DNA of 64,000 bases, from assembly GCA_026168455.1 (NCBI GenBank), contig CM047425.1, forward strand, positions 2,640,001 to 2,704,000. The letters run 5' to 3'. The stretch's first letter is position 1. Each line of letters begins with the position of its first letter. The position numbers and the translations under genes were made by a program. Origin of the DNA: Theocolax elegans. Taxonomy: Eukaryota > Arthropoda > Insecta > Hymenoptera > Cerocephalidae. Below, piece by piece: positions 23,690 to 36,360 of the stretch. Under the pieces are notes generated by a model. That model saw only the letters and a program-made list of their open reading frames with translations, made no database searches and was not told the origin of the DNA.

Positions 23690-23870
23690 GGTCTTTGAAT
23701 CTCCCTCGGGGCGATGTTCGCTTGTGTTTATCCGAGTCTAGGTCGGTATCGATCTCTCATACATAGACACATACCGTGAGATTTAATTGTGAATGAGCGA
23801 CCGATGTTGATTCTTCTTGGCTTGTTTCTTTTGGGATTAACGTTGTATACACTCGGTATGTGTCTATACT
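23690..23870. other. GC-richer islet with a 14-bp inverted repeat
   Basis: ATAGACACATACCG at 23763-23776 is matched by its exact reverse complement CGGTATGTGTCTAT at 23854-23867, 77 bp downstream. The enclosed DNA and the preceding CCTCGGGGCGATGTTCG region are less AT-rich than the neighbourhood. The transcript could form a stem-loop. The role is unknown; an alternative 5' exon ending at CTCG|GTATGT is possible. Confidence 0.3.
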
Positions 23871-25875
23871 GTTCAGGAATTCCGTGTATAGATTATTGGT
23901 AAATTGATTTGTCTTTCTGGTTTATACGGTCTGTGGTTAATAGTATACATGGCTTTGGATTATTTAGTAGTTGTCGTTGTATACGATACTTTTCTTTTTT
24001 TTTTTAAATTTGTGTTTATTTATATATAAGCAAATGGATTGATTGGGGGGAAATGTAATTGCTACTGATAATATGCATGAATTTTTAGTTTCGAATTTTT
24101 GCATAGAGGATTTTATATGGATTATATATCGATTTTGTGTAACTTAGATTTATATACTGATGTATCTTATGCTTCGGAATTTTTTGCGGATTTTTAATTA
24201 AACAGAATTTTAGGAATTATTAGAGATTATATACCGGTTTTGCAAACGGATCATCCGATATTTATTAAATTTTATTACAAAAAATTATTTTGAATGTGTA
24301 ATATTTTATGGTTCTGTTTATATTTTATAGCCTGTAAATTTAGAATTTTTTTTTAGATTTTTTAAATTGTATAGAATTTGTGGACTAGGACCGATTTGCA
24401 TGTTTTTTTATACGAAATTATATACCGACCATTCGTTATATTTATTTAATTTGTATTGATAGAGTTGTTTTTTGTATTTTCTTTTTTTTTAACTGTATTT
24501 AGGAACTTTTTCAGAGTTGTTATTATTATAGTAACCAGTTGCTATTCATTAAATTTTTATCGAAATAATTTTTTAATACATTTTCTTTTCTATAAGGATT
24601 TAAAAAAATTTTTAAGATTTTTATTTTGACGTTTATTACAAAGTTTTCAATTAGGGTCCATTACAGGTCGGATAGGTAGGAATCTATACCTACTTTTCTC
24701 AATTATGAATAAAGAAAGCGCGGTAAAATTTTTCAAATATATTACTGAAATAATTAAGTTAACCAACCTCTTGCGGATTTACCGTACAGGACCTCATAAT
24801 ATATTCCATTCACCTCGGTTCACTCAATTAAATAAACAATAAATTTCCGCGTCCGATAAGGAAAATCCAGACATTCCTCGAAAATATCATTCACTCTCAA
24901 TGCCACTGAAAATGATAAATTTTAATATACATAAAAACTGACAATTTTTTTTTTCTTTTTCATTATATACGCAAAATCAACATTACGATCCATCAGTCAA
25001 ATAGTATGTAATATACGTGTATATACATAGAAACGTTAGATAAATTATAATTATTAATAAACAAAAATATAATTATCGACGTAACAAAACGATAATATCA
25101 ATGAATAACATTAACTCGGACCTTGGTTATTAATAAGAAGTTTACATTACAAATTTATCGTCCAATTGGACGGTCTCTTAATCGATGTATACGCACGAGG
25201 ATTCCAATGTAGTAGTGTCATTCATTGATTTATGTTAATAAAAGAAAATTACGGTTTTTCTTACTTTTTATTTTTCTTTTACATGTAAAATACAAATGTA
25301 TTTCAATTTACTCTGACTCCGTTTATGAAACAAATAATATATATATATAATTATTTTTATTTGTTCGCAATACATCTCGCGTTACTGAATTATTTGAGCT
25401 TTTATGTATATACAGTGAGTAATGACAAGCAAGGTCTGTATATCTATACTTTATACGAAAAAAAAATTGTTTAATATTTAATTTTACTATATTATGTATT
25501 TCTTTTAATAATAGGTGTTACACGATGGAAAATCATTCACGCGAGATTTTTCCGAGTTAGTTGAAAATTAATAGGCGTCTGGTATTTTACGTAATGAACG
25601 AGAGAGAGAAACGCAAGTGTACAAAGAAAAAAAAAGAATAAATTGAAAGTCATTGTTTGAAAATAGTTATTGGAGGAGTTATTTTTGACTTGTGTAATGT
25701 TATAAATAAGTTGAACGTACGGGCTTGACGATATGAAAATAATAGGAATTAAAGCACCAAATATAATCGTGTACATTAACCTCGAAATTCGTAATTTCTT
25801 TAGTTGGGATATGGAATTTAAATAGTGGTAAAAATTATAAATTTTTTTTTAACTAGGATTTGAATATTTATTAAT

Positions 25876-25976
25876 GAAATAATAAAAAATAATTAATAAT
25901 AGAGTAATAAAAAATAATTAATAATAGAGTAATAAAAAATAATTAATAATAAAATAATAAAAATAATTTAATAATG
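25876..25976. repeat. Tandem repeat, 25-bp period, about four copies
   Basis: The unit AATAAAAAATAATTAATAAT plus AGAGT starts at 25881, 25906 and 25931 with an exact 25-bp period. A fourth, slightly altered copy follows from about 25956. It is AT-only apart from the AGAGT element and has no coding meaning. Confidence 0.8.
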
Positions 25977-26949
25977 AATGATTTCTAATCTCCTTAATTT
26001 CTAGTATAGGTGAGGAATGAAAATGTATTTTTAAATTTCAAATACAAATTAAACAATAACTTTTTGAAGATAATAATTTTTTTTTAATTTAAGTTCGGTA
26101 ATTATCAGTTCATGTCAGGTTGATAAATTAATAAGTTGAATAGTAAGAATAAGCCTAAAATTTTCAAAATAAAATAATTTTCTTTGTTCAAAAAAAAAGT
26201 TATGTAAACACAAATAAAAAAAATAAAAATTTATAGAATTGTTTGAAAATACACTTACTTTCAAGGTTAGAGATGACCTTTAAGAAAATCACAGGTTGCA
26301 AACTATATAGCATTATCAAATACGGAAACACGTGGTCTGCGTATTTTGATAACCAATCTCTTAACTTACAACCTTACGTGCTTTTCTCGCTACTTAAAAA
26401 TAAATATGCAGCGTTTCAGTATATTTATATACATTTTCCTTTTTCTATTTTAACTTGACTCGAGGAAAATCCGTTCATATTTTAGATATATTTTTTTTTA
26501 TAAAAATAGAATTTCAATTGTATTGGGATAAATACAGATCATTTTCTTTGTCAAATTACAAATAAATTCAACTTTTCGATCAATTGTAACTAATAAGCAT
26601 CGATATAGTTATTATCCAAAACAATTCACGTAACCTCAAAATATATATTATTTTAAATTTTAAATTTTGCACACTTTAATACAAATGATTACGAAGTTTC
26701 ACATTATTTCTATAATTTTGAGGTTAGGAAGTTTACAATGAGTATTCGATTATAACCATTACACGTATACAACATATCTAGATAATACCTTCCTTTCCAC
26801 GATTATCGTCTATTCCATTTGCATCTCGACCACTAAATGGCGGTCAACTCGAGTCGACAAAATGGTGGTCTCACCACGTGACGCCAGGCTCTATCTTTTA
26901 AGAATAGGATTTTAATACAAGTCTCGGCCATTATGCAATATAGGATTAC

Positions 26950-27080
26950 CCTCTCTTTCTTTCTTTGTGTTTTTCTTGGTCTATTCGTCGACTGTGCGGC
27001 CGGCATTAATGCGTTACGCGACTTCATGCAGCTATGCACTTTCGCTGGGCGACGGAAAGCGAATTTGTATCCATATAGGT
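26950..27080. other. GC-richer islet
   Basis: Sequence around 26988-27065 (GTCGACTGTGCGGCCGGCA, GCTGGGCGACGGAAAGCG) stands out from the AT-rich surroundings and lies just before the minisatellite. No recognisable coding product is present. It is a possible regulatory or untranslated exon segment. Confidence 0.25.
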
Positions 27081-27232
27081 GACTTAATGTTTCCTTTTTC
27101 TTTCAAATTCTTTTCCATTTCGTTTTTATACCAATTCGTGTACGTGAGTCTGGGTAAACGTCATTTTTGACATATCGTTTCTCTTGCGGGTGTAGCTGTG
27201 TGTTTATGTTTGCGCTCTTGCCTGTCTTGGGT

Positions 27233-27400
27233 ATTAACGTTTGCGCTTGTACGTGTGAATGTATTAATGTTTGCGCGTGTGTGTGTGAATGCACTAATGT
27301 TTGCAAATGTGTGTGTATATGGATTAATGTTTGCACTTGTATGTGTGAATGCACTAATGTTTGCAATTGCGTGTGTGTGTGTGTGTGTGTGTGTATTAAC
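27233..27400 (+). repeat. Minisatellite, 30-bp period, five to six copies, merging into (GT)n
   Basis: TTGCRM-type units start at 27241, 27271, 27301, 27331 and 27361 at exactly 30-bp spacing. Each consists of a GTTTGC core, a GTGTGTGTG-like stretch and an AATGCACTAAT or related end. The last copy runs into a (GT)n microsatellite at about 27370-27394. Because 30 is a multiple of three and the unit lacks stops, open frames run through on both strands; I regard these as artefacts of the repeat. Confidence 0.85.
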
Positions 27401-30400
27401 GTTTTAGTTTGTGTGTGTATGTGTGCGTCTATTAATATTCATGCTAGTGTTTATGTGTTCAGTTCGTACGCATGTGGAAGTGCACCGTTCGTTTCGTTCC
27501 TAACCTCAAATTAACAAAAAAAAAAGGACAATACGTACATTGCGAGAAACATTGTTATTTAACGTCTAGGTCACACAGTAAATATAACAGCCGTAACAAC
27601 AGAAGTTATTTAGACCAGTTATTACAAACGAATTAGCATAATTTATATAATACACCATAAGGATAGTGTTATTATCTTATCCTCTAAAAGAACTCTAATT
27701 TAGTGTTTTATTTACTGCGCGGTGCATGTAATAAATGTGATTGTACATTTTAAGTATAAGAAAATATACCAATGTTCGGTTTCGTGAATACGTTGTGGAT
27801 TATCAGTGTCCGCGGTTATCGACAAGTTTAACGTGAACTGTTATTTCTTCGGTGACGTTTATGAAAATTTTTACAAAAATGTTTACAGCAATATTTTTCG
27901 TTTTTTTTTTTAATATTTTGTTTCTTCGGTTTGTGATATACGTGAAATTTGTACAAGGAATGGGTTTTATAGTTCATAAGGAGCTCTTTTATACCATTCG
28001 TTTATACAAATTTGTGGATTTATAGATATAGAGTGTTCAGATTCATTTGCGAAATTAACAGAAATATAAATAGAAGTATTATTTAATAAAATTTAATATA
28101 AATATTAATTATTATAAATATTTAATTTGACAAAATAACATCCATTAGTAAAATAATAATAGTTCAAAGTTTCGGTATATGTATACAGAATGTTATATTT
28201 CCATTTGTTAGAATAACTATTTTACAGTTCATAAAGAGTTCATTCTCTATTTATTTTTTAATAAACCAATCCGTAAATTGTTTATAAATTTCCACGTTCT
28301 CGGTGGACGTACAAGTGATAACAATAACCAAGAATTACTGAAAACAATATATTAATTCGGTAGATGCGACTTAAAATAAATAAATAAAAAAAAATAAAAA
28401 AAAAAAAAATATATTAATTAAGAAAGTTAATAAAAACAAAAAATAGGTAGTTAATAATTTTTGACGACAATACCCACGTAAAAAAACAATAATCGATCAT
28501 CTCTTCAACGCACACCTCCAAAGTCTCGGCATACATACACAATGGTTTATTTGCATCGACGCACGTGGTGAACAACGTCAAAAAAAAAAGAAGAAAAGTG
28601 ACGCGTGTTTGCTCGGTTGATTGACACCTGCATCCAAAACGGCAATATATATATATTATCCATGGTGCAAAAACGAAAAAAAAGAGGCGATGGAATCAAT
28701 GATGATTTTGTTTCCGAAAGTGGTAGAACGCAGAAAAACTCTTTAATGTCGATCTTTCTCAAGAGTCGTTGAGCCTTTTATCAATATACTCTTCTTCTTC
28801 TTCTTCTTTTTTGCATAATACCTCTATACGTAATGTTTACCCAAAGCAAGAAGATATTTGATGCTCTCGGACAAAACACTTTGGTGCAAAAATTTTTTTT
28901 TTTTGGTTACAATTTCTTCTTTAATAATATATCTACAAAAAAAACACCGCGCTCGTTACTTTATTCGTATACGCTCGGAGCAATGTTAATTCATTGTACG
29001 ATTTGCACGGTAATATTATTACGCTATTTTCTAATTACGTAAGACCGAGTGTCTCGGTGGCTATGGCTCTATGAGTATTATTTTGAAATTACGTTTATAT
29101 AGCCTCCCGAACTATTAGATATACCGTGTATGTATCTATATATATATCTATATATATTTATTTTTATTGTCATACCAGTCACGTATACGCACAGTACAGT
29201 CAATCGATTAATGCTTCGTTTTTTTTTACGTTTATGATAATTAAAATGTTACTTTTTTTGGTTACAGAGAAAAAAGAAAACGATACGAGGGAAGATAAAG
29301 TGTTTATAGTGTCTTTGTAGAAAGATTTATGTCTCGTAATCGATTATTCATTTTATTAGATTTTCTTTTTTTTTGTATCGAGGTTTCTTGAACGGTTGGA
29401 TTAATCGGTTATGGGTGATCGTTTTGTTAAAAATAAATTTAACAATTTTTTTTATTAGCGAGGTTTATTAAGAAATTAATAATTGTTAAATTTTAATCAT
29501 TACTTACATTGTATTAATTACTTATATTTAACTAACTTCTAAAATTTTATAATTACTTACATTTCATTAATCAATTTAATCGATTACGTGTGATTGTTGT
29601 ATTGAATAGAATTTTTAATAAATTTAATCATTTAATTATTATAAGTGTATTAATTATTGTAATTTACTGGATAAAATTTACTTAATTTTGTGTTTATTAT
29701 TACATAATTTTTTAATAATTTTTATACTATAGATAAGAAGATTTTTAATACATAATTATATAATAATAATTATTATATATAGGAAAATTAATTTTTTTTA
29801 CGATTTTCATTAATATTACAAGGATCATGGGAAAAGAATTTTTTTTAAGAAAAACTGCTTGAATAAAGAAAAATGTTAATGGTAATCAATTATGCCTGAT
29901 CGTTATTAAAATTATTTTGAACGTGATAAAAAATTTATTAATTTTATCTTCTTAATTATTATACGCGTCAGAGTGACAATTAATTCTCTTATGTCATCGC
30001 AATCACGATAGGAAGTAAAGAAAAAGAGAGAGAGAAAAAAAAGTTGACCATATCATTAGAAATTTGATTCTAAAGTTATATTAATGGTTTTATCATTCCC
30101 TTAACCGCATTTATTTTACGACGCGATCTCGTTACTCAATAGACTCAGTTTGTATAATAATCCCGTGCAAATATAACTTTCATGAGCGATGATTGAATTG
30201 ATGCAACGAGGAAGATTCAGCGGTTATTCCCTTGATAGCTCTCCTCATTCTTTTTTTTCGGCTTTTTTCTCGCCGTCTGGCATTTCGGTGACCGTAATTC
30301 CTTACTTAAGCAACAAAGTGTAAACAGAAATTTAAGTTGCTTGCGTTGTTCTTTTTCCGAGCGCCAGGTGTTATTTAATACTTTTTATTTTCATTCGCTT

Positions 30401-31089
30401 TTTTTTTGTTTCACGTAATCTTCCTTTGCGAATTAATAAAATTGTTTTAATTTTTTTTTGCTTATTACGGTTTTGCAAAACTTGAGGGAAATTACTAAAA
30501 AAAATTTTGGGAAAGAATACATGTTTAATAAATTACTATTTTCTAGAAAATTATATACGTCAGCGTATAAGAGATTCACGTAAAAAAATAATTTAGAAAA
30601 ATTTTATCTCTGAAAGTTATACTGTTTTAACAATTTTAATGGAAAAATCAGAAAAAAAATTTAAACTTTTTTACGAAAATATATAATATCTCACTTGGGC
30701 TGTAACATTATATTCAATACTGAGGTAAATTTTAATTTTAATTTGAAAAATTCATAATTGTTGTAAAAATTGGATTTATTTATTATTGTGCCTCGTCATT
30801 TTAAATAAAAAAAAGTATCTTTTTAGAAAAAAATAATTGTACATATAATATGTATATTCTCTCAATTCAAATACGTCAAATCGCAATTATAGTCATCAAA
30901 ATTATCAAAAAAAAAAAAATTATCATTTAAAAGAATGCAGATTATAGAAATAAAGAGTGACACGCCCACAAATGAAAAAAGTCAACACCCATATGTAACT
31001 GTTTGGTAATAAGCGAGGCTTGACCGTGGACTTGTAAACCAGTTTAGTTAAAAGAAAAGAAAGAAGTTAATGATATTTCACAATGGTGT

Positions 31090-31260
31090 GTACATACGTA
31101 TCATCCGCGAGGAGAAGCCCACGCACGAACCCAGCGGAAGCGGTTCGAAAATTTTTTCGGTACTTACGGCAATCGAACGAAATGTTTTCGCAACGCGTTT
31201 CGCTTGCTCGGCGCGTTTTCGAAGGTCCTTCGCGAGGTCGGTTTATTCTATCCGTATGTG
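31090..31260. other. GC-rich islet
   Basis: A block around 31105-31245 is markedly richer in CpG (CCGCGAGGAGAAGCCCACGC, TCGCTTGCTCGGCGCG). Two overlapping open frames cross it but give Arg/Ser-rich sequence with no recognisable domain. It may be a promoter, enhancer or untranslated exon; a GTATGTGT at about 31253 could serve as donor. Confidence 0.25.
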
Positions 31261-31379
31261 TGTGTATGTATAGATCACTTGATTTTGCAACTATCTGCGG
31301 GCTTTTAATTTTATTATTTTTTTTTTAGAGAAAGAAAGACGTGTAGCAGGGTGAGAAGGGTTTTGGAATTTTTAAAGGG

Positions 31380-32180
31380 ATATTTACCGACATTAATTGA
31401 TTTTTCACATTTATCTTTTAATTTCCTTTTTTTATATTTTATGATGTACAACAATTGTGCGTGTGTTAAGAAAATTTAGAAAAAATTGAAATTAAGAATT
31501 GTATATTTAAAAATTAAATACAGAAATCTGTAATCTGTCCGGACTTCAAACTCAGGTCATTTTTTACATTTTTTCAGGATAATGGTCATTTTTTACATTT
31601 TTTTTTATAAACAAATGAATAGATTTGTTATAAAAAGTACCCCTGAACGTCAGTCCCTTAGACATGTTTTAAATAATATACCCAAATTTTTCGAGATTTT
31701 TAAATCCATAATTTGGTTAAGTTTGTTTGAGTTGAAAGTTTATGCCTTTTTTGACTAACAATTACGGACCAAAAATTGTTTATTCAAATATTATCGAAAA
31801 ATATTATACTTAGAAAATTGAAACGTTAGGTTTTTTTTACTTTAACCTATTCGTATGAATTTTTTAAAGTTTTTAATTCAATATTTTAGACTTAATTTTT
31901 GCGTTGAAAGGTGCAGACCAATGAAAATTGGACAATACAGATGTTTTTTAAGCAAAATTTCTTCAAATTCTTAATTCGACTATAACTTTGCTCCGTTCTA
32001 TGGATTTGAACGTATTTTTTTTTAGGAAACATATCCTACAAGTTGATCATGATCCGTTTTCCAAACATAAAAGGGTCTTTTTTAATTTTATCAAAATTCT
32101 TGAAGTGAAAAGAAAAAAATATGAAAAATTACTTTACTGGTTAAAAAAATTATGTCTCACTCCTTTCTGTCACTGACTCC
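31380..32180 (+). repeat. Dispersed repeat, related to 43.41-43.60 kb and 35.07 kb
   Basis: The segment 31385-31545 (ACCGACATTAATTGATTTTT, then ATGTACAACAATTGTGCGTG, ending CAGAAATCTGTAATCTGT) is clearly homologous to 43412-43590. The downstream part at about 31840-31920 (CTATTCGTATGAATTTTTT, TTAATTCAATATTTTAGAC) matches 35078-35160. A small direct duplication of GGTCATTTTTTACATTTTTT occurs at 31555 and 31587. This looks like one or two decayed nonautonomous elements. No intact ORF is present. Confidence 0.6.
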
Positions 32181-35069
32181 ATATAATCTCAACCTTTCTT
32201 AAAAAAAATTATAGTACTTTTAGCTTAGATGAGGCCGAGAAAAGGTATAATAATCGACAACATATCCTAATCTTTGATATACCAAAAATAACAATACCAC
32301 GATCGTTTACTCATCCTTTACAATTTCATCATCCTATTATTTTCTTTATAACAGTTATATAATTCACAGGTGAAACTTCATATATAGATTTAGCGAGGCA
32401 GGGTCGCATTTTTTTTCTCTTCTGCAATTACGCAATTTTCCATCCAGCTGTTTTGTATTATCCTCGATGAAAAATTCAAGAATTCAAAACATATGTATAT
32501 GTGTGTGTGATTCGGACATTCCGGTCGACATGTACAATACATACCTACATATATATAAAATATACATATTTTTTTTTGTTTCGAGATATTGCTACACGAC
32601 AATTGTAAAATTAAACGGCTCGCGAGCAATTTACTTAATTATGACATTTCGTAACGATCGATCTATATTTTGGTATTGGCGTTCTACAAAGATCGGTAAA
32701 ATGATTCATCTGAATTTATGTAGTTTAGAAAATTTGAATAAATCAATGATCAATGAAATGATCGATCAATTTTTGGTATATCGCAATGAAGCAAAATCGA
32801 ATTTTGGAGATCAAATAAACAGAATTGATTTATATATTTTGGTATCGATATTTATCCCTTTCAAACCCAATGTACATTATAATGTATATAGATGAAAATT
32901 TTTAAAAATAGTAAAAAAAAATTTTAATTAGTATTTTTGGATTAATGAAAATGGAATTAAACAAATTCTATATATTTAAAAACAATCGTGGTGATAAAAT
33001 TGTAAAGAAAAATATGAAAAAATTAATTCAGATCTGAAAGGGTTGAAAAAATCGGTCTAAATACCTTTTTGCCCATCGAAATCCGCACATAAATTATATT
33101 TTCTAAAATTAAAATAAAAAAATCTCATCAAGTACACTTGTACATATGCCTTTTTCTTCAAACTAGGTCACAGAAAGAGAGCCGTGCAATCTAATTATTA
33201 AAGTTTTTTTTTTCAATCAATGTGATTTTATAATTAATATAGTAGAATGCTCATAATTGTGACATACCGGAACTGACGTTATAGACGAAATCGAATCTTA
33301 AAAGCGGGGCGTACGGTTAATGTACACCACTTATAAAATATTACAAAATTTTACAATCTCCTTGTAATACGTACAGCATATGTATAATGTATGTATATGT
33401 ACGTGTGGGTAAGCTGATTTTATTCTACACGAAATTTCATAAATATTAAAATATTTTTTTTACACGCGTAATTTTTGCCTAACGTGATTATTAAAAATTT
33501 AACAAATATTTTGATTAATTAAGTGTTACGTGGATGAACGGTGCGAATTTTGTTTAGTGGCTGAGTCGACCTAATGAGAAATTGTGATAACATTTTTCTT
33601 TATAATGAAAATGTAAGAAAAAAATTGTTAATACTAATCGAAATATTTATTTTATTAAATTGATTCGAAATATAAAAAAATAAATTTAATATAGAATATT
33701 ATTTAATTTGATTTCAAATTTAAAACTTTGTTCTAATTTAATAATTAATTTTTTTATAAATACTTTTTTATCGAAAAACATTGCCTGGTATCATAAAATA
33801 CCAAAAAGAAAACGTCGAACCAATGAATTTCTTAATTAACCTTCAAATGTTAAATTTCAGTTAGGTTAAACGTGTGCATAACGCAGTGAATGAAAAAGAA
33901 AATAGGTAAAATTGATGGATTTATAGCCATGTATAGAATGCAGGGTGGTGTCGGAACGAAGTATCGAAACGAATGGAGGAAAGATTGACGAGATGCTCCG
34001 GTAACCGGATTCTCGGACTCGCACAAGAGAGTGAAGGTCTCGATATCCCTCGCGGCCTTGAGAACGTAACTGACCCGCGTATTTCTTATATATATATATA
34101 TACCTACCTCCTCGTCTTTGTATATAAGAACGCGACTCTTCCGCGTTCACCACTATAGCGCGAATTTCACGTATATATACCTTATAAGTATACACTTTAC
34201 TTTCATCAACGTTATTCCCGATTCGATTTTAGCAGGAAATTTTGATATACTCGGTTAATCACGTTGAGATTAAACAGCTTTTCTTTTTCTTTTTTTGTTC
34301 GATAAAATGTGCACCTGATATACACGTGACTTTTTTGAATAAACCAATTTTTATTTTATTTTAAAGGAGGGGAGGTCGGATTCGGAAAATATTTATATAT
34401 ATAAATTATATAAATTTAATAAAAAATATAAATAAAAAATTAATTTTTGGAAAAATCACGCGTGATTTAAACAATGTATTCAAATGTCTGCTGATTTTTA
34501 CTTCGATAATAAGCGTATAATGTTTGAGTTTACAATTTATATCTTTTTTGTTAAAATTACGCGTGGACTTTTCGTTGTGGTGGCAATTATTATGTCCATT
34601 GAGCGACAAATTGTTAAAATTACTGTGTTGTATAACAAAATTTATTACAAGATTTGAATAATAATAATATAAGATTAGAATAGTAATGCTTACCATTTGT
34701 CAAGTATATTCCTCGATTAATCAATGACAAAAATTTGCTTATTCGATTATTATTACAAAAGTGATGTTTTTTTTTTCAAAAAGTCAGTTCTTCACGATAT
34801 TCTTTATGTTTTAAACTATATTATTATATAATGTTAATACATGGAGTCAATTAAATTTTTTTTATTTCATTTAATTTTTTATTATTTTTGCTTTCTTATA
34901 ATGTATATCTTACTTTTAGTATAACAAACAATTTCACATAAATAAAATTTTTTTTATTATGTATTGTATACATAAGTGCTTAATTATTTATTTTATTAAT
35001 TTTACTTTCTTATAATTAACTTTTTTATTGTTTAAATAACTAATGTACTGTAAGGCTGCAATAATTATG

Positions 35070-35180
35070 TTTTAATTTATTTTGAACTATCCGTACGAAT
35101 TTTTCAGATTTTAAATTCAATATTTTATACATAAATTTTTGGATTGAAAATATCCCTGTAATTTCGATTCGAAATCCCAT
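35070..35180 (+). repeat. Second copy of the 31.84-kb dispersed repeat
   Basis: The order CTATCCGTACGAATTTTTC, TTAAATTCAATATTTTATAC, then a TTGGATTGAAAATAT segment matches 31843-31920 with moderate divergence, in the same orientation. Confidence 0.5.
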
Positions 35181-36169
35181 TAAATAAAATGTAATCGAAC
35201 CATTATTTTTTGTTAATTATATATAAAAATGGAGTACTTACACAGCGAGGTTGATAAGATAGTTTAATTTTTGAAGGTCGGTGTGTATCATCGATTGTAT
35301 ATGTACGATTTTGATTGAAAACCGTGTCAAGGAATCATTTGTTAACTTGTCAAAGTCTCTTTGACTGTCTGTGTATAAAATGTTTTGCAAATGTTTACCA
35401 TTTGCGGATTGTATACATATACTCGCCTGTACGATTTTCTTTATTATCAAAGTCTTATGGAGAGTATTACTTTTTTTTACAACAATTTTTATAATTGTGT
35501 ATTATAATTTTTTCGGATTCGCTCAATTTTTGAATTACCCGGCGATGCGAGTCATTATATTTTTTTCTGATTCTCGTTCGTTATTATCGTGCCGGAAGCG
35601 ATTTAATAATTTTTACAATATGTTCAGCCGGTGTTTTTTTGTTGTTGGTTGTCTATAATCGATCTAACCTCGTATAAGTAGTGATTGTTTTTTTGTACAT
35701 ATTTTTGTATGTATGCATTTGATCCGTAAATTAAGAATTATACAGTTTGATTTTTCTTTTGGATTAATTTTTATCGAACAGCTGATATGTTCCGAATTTA
35801 TATATACGGTAATTTTTATTATAGATGGTTTTTAATAGGTAATATTTTTTTTATTTATTTATATTTATTTTATTTCTTAGGTAATAGTTATTTTATTGAT
35901 TTATATTTATTTTATTATTTTTTTATTACTTTATTTTTTATTTCCTATTTGCACGTAAACATTATATATTTTTAAATTTTAATTTTTATAAATTTTTCAA
36001 AAAACTAAAAGATATCATTACATTTACTGTTAACTCCTCCATCGTTAAAAAGCAATGACATCATATATTTCAAACGTCTAACTCCATTTCCTCTTTAAAA
36101 CCATCCGCGTCGAAAAGTAAAAAAAAAAAGCGGATCTCTTACTAACCAATTGAGTTATATCGAAAAGTG

Positions 36170-36360
36170 AATGGCAGCGATAGAGGAAAAAAAAAGAGAG
36201 TCGATGCGCGTGCCTTCGCACGCGATTAAGGACCGACACCTATTGAATTTGTCGTCGTCTATTGGCCTTGACGGCAAGCTCGAGTTGCATTGAAAGCGAA
36301 ATCCGCAACACGGGTTACCAAACCCTCGTAACGTGTTGTGCCATGGCTCTATGTGTCAAA
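36170..36360. other. GC-richer islet with two small hairpins
   Basis: Around 36208-36226 GCGTGC-CTTC-GCACGC forms a short perfect hairpin. At about 36307-36342 GCAACACGGGTTAC and GTAACGTGTTGTGC can pair across a 9-nt loop with small bulges. The block is less AT-rich than its surroundings and noncoding in all frames I checked. The role is unknown. Confidence 0.25.

Noticed and set aside
27103..27366. Minus-strand ORF of 87 codons with regular QTLIHSH-type repeats
   Set aside because: It is the translation of the 30-bp minisatellite; the opposite-strand and other-frame ORFs are equally open, so there is no evidence for a protein.
32467..32895. Plus-strand ORF of 142 codons
   Set aside because: It contains a loosely repeated TTTTGGTAT DNA motif, has Ile/Asn/Lys-rich composition typical of AT-rich noncoding DNA, and shows no domain or splice context. 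It is the longest unexplained ORF outside the LINE but is not supportable as a gene.
33866..34195. Minus-strand ORF of 109 codons
   Set aside because: No recognisable domain; it crosses a TATATA run and overlaps a plus-strand ORF of similar quality.
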